Assembly: GCF_004217315.1 (NCBI RefSeq)
Contig: NZ_SGWR01000003.1
Coordinates: 186,001-250,000, forward strand
Length of the DNA: 64,000 nt
Direction of reading: 5' to 3'
Origin: Corticibacter populi
GTDB lineage: Bacteria; Pseudomonadota; Gammaproteobacteria; Burkholderiales; Burkholderiaceae_C
Shown here: positions 42,433 through 52,222 of the stretch, piece after piece
Numbering within the stretch: position 1 is the stretch's first letter
Layout: each line of letters begins with the position of its first letter
Notes under the pieces: generated by a model
Seen by the model: the letters and a program-made list of their open reading frames with translations, nothing else
The model's database searches: none
What the model was told of the DNA's origin: nothing
Program-made: the position numbers and the translations under genes

Positions 42433-43713
42433 TCAGCGCTCGGTTTCGATCATCTGCGCAAACGACTCACGCTGGCGGATGACACGGTGTTCGCTGCCGT
42501 GTACCAGGATTTCTGCTGCGCGCGGGCGACTGTTGTAGTTGCTGGCCATGCTCATGCAATAGGCGCCAGCCGAGCCGACGGCCAGCCAATCACCCGCCTG
42601 GACGGCCAGCGCACGGTCGCGGCCGAGCCAGTCGCCGCTTTCGCAGACCGGGCCGACCACGTCGTAGGTGGTCACCGGCGTGCCGGCGCGCGGCACCACC
42701 GGCGATATGGCATGGAAGGCTTCATACATGGCCGGACGCGGCAGGTCGTTCATGGCGGCGTCGACGATGCAGAAATGCTTGTCCTCGCCCGGCTTGAGGT
42801 AGAGCACCTCGGTGAGGCACACGCCGGCGTTGCCGACGAGCGAGCGGCCGGGCTCGATCAGAAAGCGGCGGTCGCCATAGCCGCGGGCATCGGCATGCGC
42901 GAACATTTTCTGCCACAGCGCGCCGGCCTGTGGCGGCACCTCGGTCTGGTACTGGATGCCCAGACCGCCACCACAATCAATGTGGTGCAGCGCGATGCCG
43001 CAGCGTTCGACGGCGGCGACCAGATCCAGCAGTTTGTCCAGCGCATCCAGAAACGGACGCTCACTGAGGATTTGCGAGCCGATGTGGCAGTCGATGCCGC
43101 GTACCTCCAGCCAGGGCAGGGCGGCGGCTTGCTGGAAAACCTGCAGTGCCCGCTCATGCGGGATGCCGAACTTGTTGTTCTTGAGGCCGGTCGAGATGTA
43201 GGGGTGGGTCTGCGGGTCGACGTCGGGGTTGACGCGCAGGCTGATGGGCGCGCGGATCTGCAGTTTCCCGGCTTCTTCGTTGAGGACCGCCAGTTCGGCC
43301 TCGCTCTCGACGTTGAAGCAGCCAATGCCGGTGCGCAGCGCCAGCTGCATTTCGGCGCGGGTCTTGCCCACACCCGAGAAAACCACGCTGGCGGGTGTGG
43401 CACCGGCCTGCAGCACCCGCAGCAGTTCACCGGCCGAGACGATGTCGAAGCCGCAGCCCTGCTCGGCGAAGAACTGCAGGATGGACAGGTTGGAGTTGGC
43501 CTTGACGGCATAGTGGATGCCTACATTGCGTCCGGCAAAACCTTGCTGGTAGGCATCCAGCGCATGCGCGAGCGCTGCCTGCGAGTAGACGAAGAGCGGC
43601 GTGCCGTGCTGCTGCGCCAATTCCGTCAGCGCAACGGCTTCGGCAAAAAGCGTGCCGTCCTGATAGTGGAAGAAGGGGTGGCCGGGCAGGGCTGCGGCGT
43701 GATCGGTGGGCAT
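42433..43713 (-). CDS. lysA: Diaminopimelate decarboxylase
   Basis: A 426-residue PLP enzyme that makes lysine from meso-diaminopimelate. The PLP lysine is Lys71 in IHYAVKANSN. Other signatures are IDCHIGSQI, HHIDCGGGLGI, FLIEPGRSLVGNAGVCLTEV, and the active-site cysteine in GPVCESGDWLGRDR. The frame runs upstream to 43,929 through the lptM gene; MPTDHAAALPGHPFFHYQDG at 43,713 is the family start. It lies behind lptM, as in many Proteobacteria. A dapF gene does not follow in this window. Confidence 0.96.
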   Translation of the reverse strand: MPTDHAAALPGHPFFHYQDGTLFAEAVALTELAQQHGTPLFVYSQAALAHALDAYQQGFAGRNVGIHYAVKANSNLSILQFFAEQGCGFDIVSAGELLRVLQAGATPASVVFSGVGKTRAEMQLALRTGIGCFNVESEAELAVLNEEAGKLQIRAPISLRVNPDVDPQTHPYISTGLKNNKFGIPHERALQVFQQAAALPWLEVRGIDCHIGSQILSERPFLDALDKLLDLVAAVERCGIALHHIDCGGGLGIQYQTEVPPQAGALWQKMFAHADARGYGDRRFLIEPGRSLVGNAGVCLTEVLYLKPGEDKHFCIVDAAMNDLPRPAMYEAFHAISPVVPRAGTPVTTYDVVGPVCESGDWLGRDRALAVQAGDWLAVGSAGAYCMSMASNYNSRPRAAEILVHGSEHRVIRQRESFAQMIETER

Positions 43714-43793
43714 GGAGCAGAGATAGAGGAGGGCAGCTGCCGGGGGTTTGGCTGCGTGGGGCCTGGGCAGTGGTGCGGGCGATTGGGTAACAG

Positions 43794-43985
43794 TCAGGGA
43801 CGGACGGAGGTTGTGGCTGCCGAGGAAGGGGCCTCGGCCGGTGCCGCGGTGCTGGCGGAGCCGGAACCATGGGCGCTGGCGCTTGGCGGCAGGTAGAGGG
43901 GCCCGCGCTGGCCACAGCCGGCAAGCCACGCTGCCGCCAGCAGGGTCAGGCCCATGCGGACTACAATTTTGGGGTTTTGCAACAT
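43794..43985 (-). CDS. lptM: LptM-like lipoprotein
   Basis: A 63-residue lipoprotein with signal peptide ending LAAAWLAGC (Cys24) followed at once by [10 protein letters not shown], the conserved family start. In E. coli, LptM (YifL) helps LptD form its correct disulfides in the outer membrane. The C-terminal half is Ala/Ser/Pro low complexity. It lies before lysA and is divergent from cyaY, with only 12 bp between the two starts, so the promoters must overlap the coding parts. Confidence 0.82.
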   Translation of the reverse strand: MLQNPKIVVRMGLTLLAAAWLAGCGQRGPLYLPPSASAHGSGSASTAAPAEAPSSAATTSVRP

Positions 43986-43997
43986 GATGGGATTGTA

Positions 43998-44336
43998 ATG
44001 ACAGACTCGGAATTCTTGGACCGTGCCGATGCCTTGCTGCTGCAGATCGAGCAGGCGTGTGACCGCATCACGGAGTCGACGGCGCTGGACCTGGATGCCC
44101 AGCGTGTCGGCGGCATGGTGACGATTGTGTTTCCAGACCGTTCACAGATTGTCGTCAACCAGCAAAAACCCCTGCACGAGATCTGGCTGGCCGCCCGCGC
44201 TGGCGGGTTTCACTTCAAGTTCCAGGATGGTCAGTGGCTGGACACCAAGGGGGAGGGCGAGTTCTACGCCATGCTGGCAAAACTGGCAAGCGAGCAGGCC
44301 GGTGGGGCTTCATTGCGTTTCGCGCCTCAGGCTTGA
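43998..44336 (+). CDS. cyaY: Frataxin-like iron-binding protein CyaY
   Basis: A 112-residue frataxin homologue that regulates iron-sulfur cluster assembly. It fits the family from end to end: the acidic N-terminal helix [19 protein letters not shown], then [40 protein letters not shown] and the [12 protein letters not shown] segment. The ATG at 43,998 gives the normal length. Confidence 0.94.
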   Translation: MTDSEFLDRADALLLQIEQACDRITESTALDLDAQRVGGMVTIVFPDRSQIVVNQQKPLHEIWLAARAGGFHFKFQDGQWLDTKGEGEFYAMLAKLASEQAGGASLRFAPQA

Positions 44337-44347
44337 CGCCTGAGAAA

Positions 44348-44370
44348 ACGGCCTGCGCGAAGCAGGCCGT
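44348..44370. terminator. Bidirectional hairpin between cyaY and mrcA
   Basis: Nine-base-pair stem ACGGCCTGC/GCAGGCCGT with a 5-base loop, flanked by AAAA and by TGGTTT. The two genes converge on it. Confidence 0.7.
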
Positions 44371-44412
44371 GGTTTCATGGTGGTGGGGACGCGCCAGCCA
44401 CCATCGCCCCGC

Positions 44413-46830
44413 TCAATTGCGGAACAAGTCCATGATCTGGGCGCGTTCCTCGGCACTGGGGGCGGTGAAGCCGCCCGTCGAGGCGTCACCATAAAGCGTC
44501 TCCAGTCCCAGGCTCGCAATGCCGCGGCCATCGGCATATTCGCGGTAGGCCCAGTCGTTGCCTGAGCGCACCACCCCTGTTGGAGCCTCGATCTCGGTCA
44601 CTGGCACGTCCTTGAGCGCATGCTGCATGAAGCGCGTCCAGATCGGCAGGCTCAGGCCTCCGCCGGTCTCGCGGCTGCCCAGGTTGCGGGGATTGTCGTA
44701 GCCGACCCAGGCTACCGCGGTCAGCGTCGGCTGGTAGCCCGCGAACCAGGCATCCAGCGCATCATTGGTGGTGCCGGTCTTGCCGTAGATGTCCGGGCGC
44801 TTGAGGGTGTTGCGCGCGCGCGCGCCGGTACCTATGCGCATCACGTCCTGCATCATGCTGCTCATGACGAAGGCGTTGCGGGGGTCGATCACTTGGGGCA
44901 ATTCTTCAAGTTTGGGTATCTCGATTTGCGAGAGCACCTTGCCGCGGTAGTCAGTGACGCGCTCGATCAGCCATGGCTCGATGCGATGGCCGCCATTGGC
45001 GAACACCGAATAGGCGGCCGCCATCTGCAGCGGCGTGACTTCACCCGAGCCCAGCGCCATGGGTAGCACGGGCACAAGCTTGTTGGGCGAGAAGCCAAAG
45101 CGCAGCGCCCATTCGCGGCCCTGCTTGGGGCCGACGGCCTGCAGCAGCCGTACCGAGATGATGTTCTTGGATTTGGCCAGTGCGGTGCGCATGCTCATGG
45201 CGCCGTCGAATCGGCCGTCATAGTTGCGCGGCTCCCAGGGGCGGCTGCCGGTGACCGCCGCACTGAAATACATGGGCGAGTCGGCAATCACGGTGGCCGG
45301 TGTGAAGCCCCGCTCGAGCGCCGCCGAATAGATGAATGGCTTGAAGCTCGAGCCCGCCTGGCGCCAGGCCTGGGTGACGTGGTTGAACTTGTTCTTGTTG
45401 AAGTCGAAGCCGCCCACCAGGGCCTGGATGGCGCCGCTGCGCGGGTCCATGGCGACGAAGGCCCCTTCGACCTCGGGCAGTTGTGTCAGCACCCATTGGC
45501 CGCCTTCGGCCTTCATGATGCGGACAATGGCGCCCGGCCGGATCTTGATGTTGGCGGCGGCCTTGTCGGCCAAGCCCGACTGCACGGGCTTGAGGCCATC
45601 GCCGGTGATTTCCAGGCGCTCGCCATCGGTACGGGTGACGATCACCTTCTGGCGGCTTGCCTCGACGACCACCGCCGAGAGCAGTTCGCCATTGTCAGGG
45701 TGGGCCGCCAGCGCCTTGTCGAGGACTTCTTCCTGCGCCTCGGGATCGGCGGGCCAGTTGACGAAGTTCTCCGGGCCCCGGTAGAACTGCCGCTTCTCGT
45801 AGTCCATGATGCCGGCGCGCAGTGCCTGGTAGGCCGCCTCCTGGTCGGACATTTCGATGGTGGTGTAGACGTTCAGCCCGCGGGTGTAGGCCTCCTGACC
45901 ATAGCGCTCGACCATGGCCTGGCGCACCATCTCGGCCACGTACTCGGCGCGCACCGGGAAGTTGTCGATGCTGCGGCGGATGGTCAGCTTCTCGTCGCGC
46001 GCCTGCTGGGCCTGTTCGGCTGTGATGAAGCCGTTCTCCTGCATCCGGTTGATGATGTGCAACTGGCGGATGCGGGCGCGTTCGGGGCGGCGGATCGGGT
46101 TGTATTGGGAAGGCGCTACGGGCAGGCCGGCCAGCATGGCCGCCTCGGCGGTGGTGATGGATTCCAGCGGCTTGCCGAAGTAGGTTTCGGCTGCGGCCGA
46201 GAAGCCGTAGGCGCGGTTGCCCAGGAAAATCTGGTTCATGTAGATCTCCAGGATCTCGTCCTTGGAGAGCATGTGCTCGAGCTTGAGCGTCAGCAGTATC
46301 TCATAGACCTTGCGCGTGAAGGTGCGTTCGGGCGAGAGGTACATGTTGCGCGCCACCTGCATCGAGATGGTAGAAGCGCCTTGGCTGCGCAGGTCGCGCA
46401 CGTTGGCCAGCGCGGCGCGGGCAATGCCGCGGTAGTCGATGCCGTTGTGCTCGAAGAAGCGCGCATCCTCGGCGGCCAGGATGGCCTGCTTCATGACTGG
46501 CGGGATATCCTCGATCGGCATGAGCTTGCGGCGCTCCTCGCCGAATTCGCCAATCAGCGCGCCTTCGGCGGAGAAGACCCGCAGCGGCAACTTGGGGCGG
46601 TAGTCGGCCAGGTCGGAGACGTCTGGCAGCTTGGGGTAGATAGTGGCAACCACCACGACCACCACGGCGATGCCGGCCACGACGGCGGTGGCGAGCAGCG
46701 CCAGGAGCCAGCCGAGCAGGCGCAGCGCCCATGGTTTTGGTTTTTTAGGGGCTGCACTGGCGTCAGAACTGTGGTCGGGTTTGCCGGGCCGCTGCCTGCC
46801 GCTGCCGCTCTTATGGGAATCAATAGGCAT
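44413..46830 (-). CDS. mrcA: Penicillin-binding protein 1A
   Basis: An 805-residue bifunctional cell wall synthase. After a basic cytoplasmic start (residues 1 to 33) a single membrane anchor follows (about 34 to 64). The glycosyltransferase domain has the catalytic glutamate in AAEDARFFEHNGIDYRG, then QGASTISMQVARN and EILEIYMNQIFLGN. The transpeptidase domain shows SSFKPF (SxxK), the SKN motif in KSKNIISVRL and KTGTT. An OB-like insert lies between. It is divergent from pilM (246 bp between them), a common arrangement in Proteobacteria. Confidence 0.96.
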   Translation of the reverse strand: MPIDSHKSGSGRQRPGKPDHSSDASAAPKKPKPWALRLLGWLLALLATAVVAGIAVVVVVVATIYPKLPDVSDLADYRPKLPLRVFSAEGALIGEFGEERRKLMPIEDIPPVMKQAILAAEDARFFEHNGIDYRGIARAALANVRDLRSQGASTISMQVARNMYLSPERTFTRKVYEILLTLKLEHMLSKDEILEIYMNQIFLGNRAYGFSAAAETYFGKPLESITTAEAAMLAGLPVAPSQYNPIRRPERARIRQLHIINRMQENGFITAEQAQQARDEKLTIRRSIDNFPVRAEYVAEMVRQAMVERYGQEAYTRGLNVYTTIEMSDQEAAYQALRAGIMDYEKRQFYRGPENFVNWPADPEAQEEVLDKALAAHPDNGELLSAVVVEASRQKVIVTRTDGERLEITGDGLKPVQSGLADKAAANIKIRPGAIVRIMKAEGGQWVLTQLPEVEGAFVAMDPRSGAIQALVGGFDFNKNKFNHVTQAWRQAGSSFKPFIYSAALERGFTPATVIADSPMYFSAAVTGSRPWEPRNYDGRFDGAMSMRTALAKSKNIISVRLLQAVGPKQGREWALRFGFSPNKLVPVLPMALGSGEVTPLQMAAAYSVFANGGHRIEPWLIERVTDYRGKVLSQIEIPKLEELPQVIDPRNAFVMSSMMQDVMRIGTGARARNTLKRPDIYGKTGTTNDALDAWFAGYQPTLTAVAWVGYDNPRNLGSRETGGGLSLPIWTRFMQHALKDVPVTEIEAPTGVVRSGNDWAYREYADGRGIASLGLETLYGDASTGGFTAPSAEERAQIMDLFRN

Positions 46831-47076
46831 GTTTCAACAACTTCGCTGAATCGGAAGCCTGCAAGTGTCAATATTTGTCAGCCGTTGCGGCAAACCAAAC
46901 GGTAAGGATACCGCACAATTGGTATCCGACGGCGGGAGGGTATTGACGTGTCCCTTTGACAACAGGACGCAAACACAGGCACTCAGTTATTCTTTCCATT
47001 CAGTTGCCATGCTGCTAGTATCCCGTGCCAAGTAATACATTTTGTTGCTCTATTTAACGGAGCGGAGGGAGTCCCT

Positions 47077-48156
47077 GTGGTCTCTGCGGGATCTTTGTTC
47101 GGCTCCAGGCAGCAGCCGCTGCTTGGAATCGATATCAGCGCCTCCAGCGTCAAGCTGGTGGAGCTCAGCGGCAACCGGGCTGGCAAGCTGGTGCTGGAGC
47201 GGGCGGCTGTGGAGCGGCTCGAGAAGGGGTGGGTCAGCGAAGGCAATATCGAGAACTTCGACGAAGTGGCCGAGGCCCTGCGCCGTCTGGTCAAGAAAAG
47301 CGGAGCCCGGACCCGCCAGGCCGCGCTGGCCTTGCCTTCGTCGGCGGTGATCACCCGCCGCATCGTGCTGCCCGCAGGCCTGTCGGAGGAAGAGCTGGAA
47401 ATCCAGGTCGAGTCCGAGGCCGGTCATTACATTCCGTTCGCCCTTGACGAGGTGAGCCTGGATTTCTGCGTGGTCGGGCCTTCCAAGCACTCCAGTGACG
47501 ATGTGGATGTGCTCATTGCAGCTTCGCGCAAAGACAAGGTGCAGGACCGCCAAGGCCTGGCCGAGGCGGCCGGCCTGAAGGCTGTCATCCTCGATGTCGA
47601 ATCCTATGCGTCGCGCCTGGCGGTGGCGCGGCTGGCGCAGACCTGGCCCAAGACGGCGGAGGCGCCGATCGTGGCCGTTTTCGAGCTGGGCGCCTCCACC
47701 AGCACGCTGCAGGTGATGCAAGGCGAGGAGGTTCTGTTCGAGCGGGAGCAATCCTTTGGCGGTGCGCAACTGACCCAGTCGATCGCCCGGCATTACGGCA
47801 TTTCATCGGAAGAGGCCGAGAACAAGAAGCGCAATGGCGACACGCCCGATGACTATCGGGTGGCGGTGCTGCGCCCCTTCGTGAACAACCTGACGCAGGA
47901 AATCGCGCGTTCGCTGCAGTTCTTCTACAGCAGCTCGCCCTACAGCGCCGTCGATCGCATTCTGCTGGCCGGCGGCACGGCTGCGGTCGAAGGGCTGGCC
48001 CCGGCCGTGACCCAGTCCACCGAGACGGCATGCCAGGTCGTCAATCCGTTCGAAGGCATGGAGATGGGCGGTGGCGTGCGCATGAAGTCGCTGATGCGCG
48101 AAGCATCGACCTACCTGACGGCCTGCGGACTGGCGCTGCGGAGGTTTGACAAATGA
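47077..48156 (+). CDS. pilM: Type IV pilus inner-membrane assembly protein PilM
   Basis: A 359-residue actin-like ATPase at the cytoplasmic side of the type IV pilus machine; it binds the N-terminus of PilN. Family signs are LGIDISASSVKLVELS, VITRRIVLPAGLSEEELE, FELGASTSTLQVM and ILLAGGTAAVEGLAP. It starts with GTG, with a good GGAGGGA at 47,065. It is the first of five pil genes with tight spacing, pilM-pilN-pilO-pilP-pilQ. Confidence 0.95.
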   Translation: MVSAGSLFGSRQQPLLGIDISASSVKLVELSGNRAGKLVLERAAVERLEKGWVSEGNIENFDEVAEALRRLVKKSGARTRQAALALPSSAVITRRIVLPAGLSEEELEIQVESEAGHYIPFALDEVSLDFCVVGPSKHSSDDVDVLIAASRKDKVQDRQGLAEAAGLKAVILDVESYASRLAVARLAQTWPKTAEAPIVAVFELGASTSTLQVMQGEEVLFEREQSFGGAQLTQSIARHYGISSEEAENKKRNGDTPDDYRVAVLRPFVNNLTQEIARSLQFFYSSSPYSAVDRILLAGGTAAVEGLAPAVTQSTETACQVVNPFEGMEMGGGVRMKSLMREASTYLTACGLALRRFDK

Positions 48157-48767
48157 TTCGCATCAATCTTTTGCCGCACCGCGAGGCGGCCAAGAAGGCC
48201 CGCAAGGAATCCTTCATCGCGTCTTCGGTGCTGGCGGGCCTGGTTGGTCTGCTGGTGGCTGGCGGTATCTACCTGTTCTTCCAGGCGCTGATCGCCGACC
48301 AGAACAGCGCCAATGACATGATCCGCCAGGAGAATGCGCGCCTGAAGAACCAGATCCGCGAGGTGGCCGACATCGAAAGCGAGATCGCAGCGCTCAAGGC
48401 GCGCCAGGACGCCGTCGAGAACCTCCAGGCCGAGCGCAATCTGCCGGTGCAACTGCTCAATCATGTCTCATCGGACGTCCCCAATGGCTCCTTCGTCGTG
48501 AGCCTCAAGCAGTCGGACAAGTCGGTGGCCCTGCAGGGCATGGCCCAGTCCAACCAGACGGTCTCCGATCTGCTGAGCAACCTGACCGACGAGATGCCCT
48601 GGAACACCAATCCGCAGCTGATCGAATCCAAGGCCACCAATGTGGACCTGGGCAACAAGCAGCAGCGCCGGGTCTATGGCTATTCGCTGAACTTCAAGCT
48701 GGACAAGCCCGCCACCGATGAGAGCCAGGGGCATGCCCAGGCCGGCACGGCCACCAGGCGTCAATGA
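48153..48767 (+). CDS. pilN: Type IV pilus assembly protein PilN
   Basis: A 204-residue bitopic membrane protein of the pilus alignment complex. The conserved cytoplasmic start INLLPHRE, which binds PilM, is at residues 4 to 11. One membrane segment follows (about 21 to 45), then a coiled coil (EIAALKARQDAVENLQAE) and the periplasmic ferredoxin-like domain. Starts at an ATGA overlap with pilM. Confidence 0.94.
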   Translation: MIRINLLPHREAAKKARKESFIASSVLAGLVGLLVAGGIYLFFQALIADQNSANDMIRQENARLKNQIREVADIESEIAALKARQDAVENLQAERNLPVQLLNHVSSDVPNGSFVVSLKQSDKSVALQGMAQSNQTVSDLLSNLTDEMPWNTNPQLIESKATNVDLGNKQQRRVYGYSLNFKLDKPATDESQGHAQAGTATRRQ

Positions 48768-49420
48768 GGGGAATGCCTGTGAACAAGATACTCAAGCAAT
48801 TCCAGGAAACCAGCGGGCGCGATCCGTGGCTGTGGCCATTGGCTCCGCGGCTGGCTTTTTTCGCCTTCGTGGCCGTGGCGGTCGCCGTGCTGCTATGGTT
48901 TCTGTGGCTGACCGGCTATCGGGATGAGCTCGAGAGTGCCCGCGCCCAGGAGGCAACGCTGCGCACCGAGTTCAGCCGCGATTACCGCAAGGCCGTCAAC
49001 CTCGATGCCCTCAAGGCTCAGCGTGAACAGGCGATCCAGTACGTCACGTTGCTGGAAAAGCAACTGCCGAGCAAGGCCGAAATGTCTGCCTTGCTCTCGG
49101 ACATCAACCAGGCCGGCATTGGCCGGGGCCTGCAGTTCGAGCTCTTCAAGCCCGGATCCGTGCAGTTGAAGGACTATTACGCCGAGCAGCCCATCGAGAT
49201 CCAGGTCTCGGGCAGTTATGACGAGGTCGGCCAGTTCGTCTCCGATCTGGCGCACCTGCCCCGCATCGTGACGCTGGGTAATCTGCAAATCGAGAAAGGC
49301 CAGAAGAACATGGCCGACGGCCGGCTGGTCATGAAGGCCATTGCCAAGACCTACCGCTATCTGGATCCCGAAGAGGTTGCGGCGCAAAGCAGGGCCAAGG
49401 CGGCTGCGCGGAAGAAGTGA
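48764..49420 (+). CDS. pilO: Type IV pilus assembly protein PilO
   Basis: A 218-residue bitopic partner of PilN. One membrane segment (about 28 to 50), then a coiled coil (LDALKAQREQAIQYVTLLEK) and the periplasmic domain with RGLQFELFKPGSVQLKDYYA and VSGSYDEVGQFVSDLAHLPR. The ATG at 48,764 overlaps pilN by four bases; a GTG at 48,779 has a better-placed AGGGGA and could be the real start, making the protein 5 residues shorter. Confidence 0.93.
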   Translation: MRGMPVNKILKQFQETSGRDPWLWPLAPRLAFFAFVAVAVAVLLWFLWLTGYRDELESARAQEATLRTEFSRDYRKAVNLDALKAQREQAIQYVTLLEKQLPSKAEMSALLSDINQAGIGRGLQFELFKPGSVQLKDYYAEQPIEIQVSGSYDEVGQFVSDLAHLPRIVTLGNLQIEKGQKNMADGRLVMKAIAKTYRYLDPEEVAAQSRAKAAARKK

Positions 49421-49421
49421 C

Positions 49422-49961
49422 ATGAAGCAGATGTATCCAACAAGAACAGCCGTGGCGGTCATGATGGCCTGCCTGCTGAGCGCGTGCGCCGATTCCCGCC
49501 AGTCCGAGGTCTCGGCGTGGATGACGCGCGAGAAAAGCCAGGCCGCCCCCAGCATCAAGCCGCTGCCCGAGCCCAGCGTGTTTCAGCCGGTGGCGTATGA
49601 CCGCGACAGTGCGCTCGACCCCTTCGACTTCCAGAAGCTCGCGCAGGTGTTCGAGAGCGGCACGATGCGCCGTGGCGATACCTCGCTGATCGACATGCAC
49701 CGGGCGCGCCGCAAGGAGCCGCTCGAGGCCTATCCGCTCGATACCATCCGGATGGTCGGTTTCATGCAGCAGCATGGCAAGCCGACCGCGCTGGTATCGG
49801 TGGATAACCATTTGTATCAAGTTACCGCCGGGCAGTACCTGGGGCAGAACTATGGATTGATCCAGTCCGTGAGTGAAGCGCGCATGCAGCTCAAGGAGAT
49901 TGTGCAGGACGCCGCTGGCGAATGGGTGGAACGGTCCACCGTGGTGGAACTGCAGGAGTGA
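49422..49961 (+). CDS. pilP: Type IV pilus assembly lipoprotein PilP
   Basis: A 179-residue lipoprotein that links PilN/PilO to the secretin. The signal peptide ends in MACLLSAC (Cys22). The conserved C-terminal domain has YPLDTIRMVGFMQQHGKPTA, VSVDNHLYQVTAGQYLGQNY and a closing WVERSTVVELQE. It lies 1 bp behind pilO and 17 bp before pilQ. Confidence 0.94.
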   Translation: MKQMYPTRTAVAVMMACLLSACADSRQSEVSAWMTREKSQAAPSIKPLPEPSVFQPVAYDRDSALDPFDFQKLAQVFESGTMRRGDTSLIDMHRARRKEPLEAYPLDTIRMVGFMQQHGKPTALVSVDNHLYQVTAGQYLGQNYGLIQSVSEARMQLKEIVQDAAGEWVERSTVVELQE

Positions 49962-49978
49962 AGGGTTAAGGAATAACC

Positions 49979-52138
49979 ATGCAAAACAAACAAGCACACC
50001 AAAAGAGGACAGGCGCCAGAATTTTGCTGGCCTTCGCATGCGGCTTTGCCAGCATCGCGAGCCATGCTGCGGACATCCTGTCCGTGGCGGGATTGCAGCG
50101 CGATGGCCGCGAAGTCGTACAAATCGAACTGGACGAGGCCATCGGCTTCGACCCGGTAGCCTTTGTCGTGCAGTCGCCGGCGCGCCTCTCGCTGGATTTT
50201 CCGGGAGTCGGTGCCGTGGCCGGCCGCAAAACGGTCGAGGTCAATCAGGGCAATCTGCGCACCATCAACGTGGTCGAAGCGCAGGATCGCACCCGCATCG
50301 TCCTGAACCTGCGCGAAGCCACCAGCTACCAGGTGCAGCGCGATGGCAAGACGGTCTGGATCCTGCTCGATGGAGCTGCGCCGGCCGCCGTTGCGCCAGT
50401 CAGGCGTGATCTGGTCGGGCAACCATCCCAGGCTGTCGCGGCCGGCACCGGTCTGCAGGACTTGGATTTCCGTCGTGGTGTCGATGGCGCTGGCCGTGTC
50501 ATCCTCAGCTTGCCCAGTGATGCCGTGAATGTGGATCTGCGTCAGGAAGGGCGCAAGCTGGTGCTGGAGCTGCCGAATGTGGCCTTGCCGGAAAACCTGC
50601 GCAAGCGCCTGGATGTGACGGATTTCGGCACGCCGGTGACCTTCGTGCAGGCCCGCCAGAGCGGCAATGCCACGCGGGTCGAGGTCGAGGCCGCGGGCGA
50701 CTGGGTGCACAGCGCCTATCAGGCCGCAGGCCAGTATGTGTTGGAGTTGCGCGCGATCGCGCCGGATCCGACCAAGCTCACCCGTGGTGTGGGCTTCAAC
50801 GGCGACAAGCTGTCGCTGAACTTCCAGAACATCGAGATCCGCTCGCTGCTGCAGGTGATCGCCGATTTCACCAATTTCAACATCGTGACTTCCGATTCGG
50901 TGCAGGGCTCGCTGACCCTTCGCCTGCAGGACGTGCCCTGGGACCAGGCCCTGCAGATCATTCTCGATTCGAAGGGGCTGGGTTACGAGAAGAACGGCAA
51001 TGTGCTGTGGGTCGCGCCCAAGGATGAGCTCGATGATCGCAAGCGCAAGGACTACGAGGCCGCTGCGAAGCTGCAGGAGTTGGAGCCTCTGCGCACTCAG
51101 ATCTTCCAGCTCAACTACGCGCGCTCCGAATACATCGCCGACCAACTCACCGGCCGCAATACCAGCGGCAGCAGCAGCGGCACAGGCGAGAACAGCAACC
51201 GGTTCCTGACCACGCGCGGTTCAGCCATTGCCGAAAAGCGCACCAACCAGCTGTTCGTGACCGACACGCCTTCCCGTCTGGAGGAAGTGACCCGATTGAT
51301 CGCCAGTTGGGACATTCCGGTGCGCCAGGTGCTGATCGAGGCCCGTATCGTCGAGGCGACCGACAGCTTCGGGCGATCGCTCGGAGCGCGTCTGGGGGGA
51401 TCGGACTTACGCGCCAACAATGGCGGCGACGGCGGTTACAGCATCGGTGGAGACAACCGGGTGGTGTTTGGCAGCAGTTACAGCAACGCGGTCAGCAGTT
51501 CCGGTGCCAGCGGAACCACCGATGCGACAGGATCCTTCTTCAATTTCCCTGCGTCGCTGTCGGGCGGAGCTTCCGCTGCCAGTTTTGCGGTGTCGATCTT
51601 CAATTCGGCGGCCAACCGTTTCCTGAATCTGGAACTGCAGGCGCTCGAGAGTGTGGGGGAAGGGCGCATCGTCTCCAGTCCGCGCATCGTCACTGCTGAC
51701 CAGGTCGAAGCCGTGATCGAGCAGGGGACCGAGTACCCCTACTCCGTGACCGCGCCCAATGGCGCCACCACGGTCGAATTCAAGAAAGCCGTGATGAAGC
51801 TTGAGGTGACGCCGCAGATCACGCCGGAAGGCAATGTGATTCTGGATCTGGTCGTCAACAAGGACAGCCCCAACCTCAGCCAGAGTACCACGGACGGCAT
51901 ACCGATCGATACCAAGAGGGTCACGACCCAGGTGCTGGTCGAGAATGGCGGCACGGTGGTGATCGGCGGCATTTTCGAGCTGTCGGAGAGCACCAGCGAA
52001 ACCAAGGTACCCTTCCTGGGGGATCTGCCCATTGCCGGGCACCTGTTCAAATCGCGCACGCGCGAGACGGCGAAGAGCGAACTGCTGGTGTTCATCACGC
52101 CGAAGATCATCAGCGAGCAAACCTCGCTGCGCCGTTGA
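49979..52138 (+). CDS. pilQ: Type IV pilus secretin PilQ
   Basis: A 719-residue outer-membrane secretin, the channel through which the pilus leaves. Signal peptide to about residue 30 (FACGFASIASHAA). Two AMIN domains follow (ISVAGLQ-like start through about residue 235), which bind peptidoglycan, then an N0 domain (SLNFQNIEIRSLLQVIADFT), an N1 domain and the C-terminal secretin with VPFLGDLPIAGHLFKSRTRE. A Gly/Ser-rich insert (about 478 to 525) lies before the secretin gate. It is the last pil gene of the group; aroK and aroB, usual next neighbours, are absent. Confidence 0.95.
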   Translation: MQNKQAHQKRTGARILLAFACGFASIASHAADILSVAGLQRDGREVVQIELDEAIGFDPVAFVVQSPARLSLDFPGVGAVAGRKTVEVNQGNLRTINVVEAQDRTRIVLNLREATSYQVQRDGKTVWILLDGAAPAAVAPVRRDLVGQPSQAVAAGTGLQDLDFRRGVDGAGRVILSLPSDAVNVDLRQEGRKLVLELPNVALPENLRKRLDVTDFGTPVTFVQARQSGNATRVEVEAAGDWVHSAYQAAGQYVLELRAIAPDPTKLTRGVGFNGDKLSLNFQNIEIRSLLQVIADFTNFNIVTSDSVQGSLTLRLQDVPWDQALQIILDSKGLGYEKNGNVLWVAPKDELDDRKRKDYEAAAKLQELEPLRTQIFQLNYARSEYIADQLTGRNTSGSSSGTGENSNRFLTTRGSAIAEKRTNQLFVTDTPSRLEEVTRLIASWDIPVRQVLIEARIVEATDSFGRSLGARLGGSDLRANNGGDGGYSIGGDNRVVFGSSYSNAVSSSGASGTTDATGSFFNFPASLSGGASAASFAVSIFNSAANRFLNLELQALESVGEGRIVSSPRIVTADQVEAVIEQGTEYPYSVTAPNGATTVEFKKAVMKLEVTPQITPEGNVILDLVVNKDSPNLSQSTTDGIPIDTKRVTTQVLVENGGTVVIGGIFELSESTSETKVPFLGDLPIAGHLFKSRTRETAKSELLVFITPKIISEQTSLRR

Positions 52139-52222
52139 GGCAGCAAAACCCTGGACTCCCCGCTATGGCGACATGGCTGGAGCAATGATGGATTTCGAAT
52201 TTCCCAAAAAGGAGCGAGAAAA

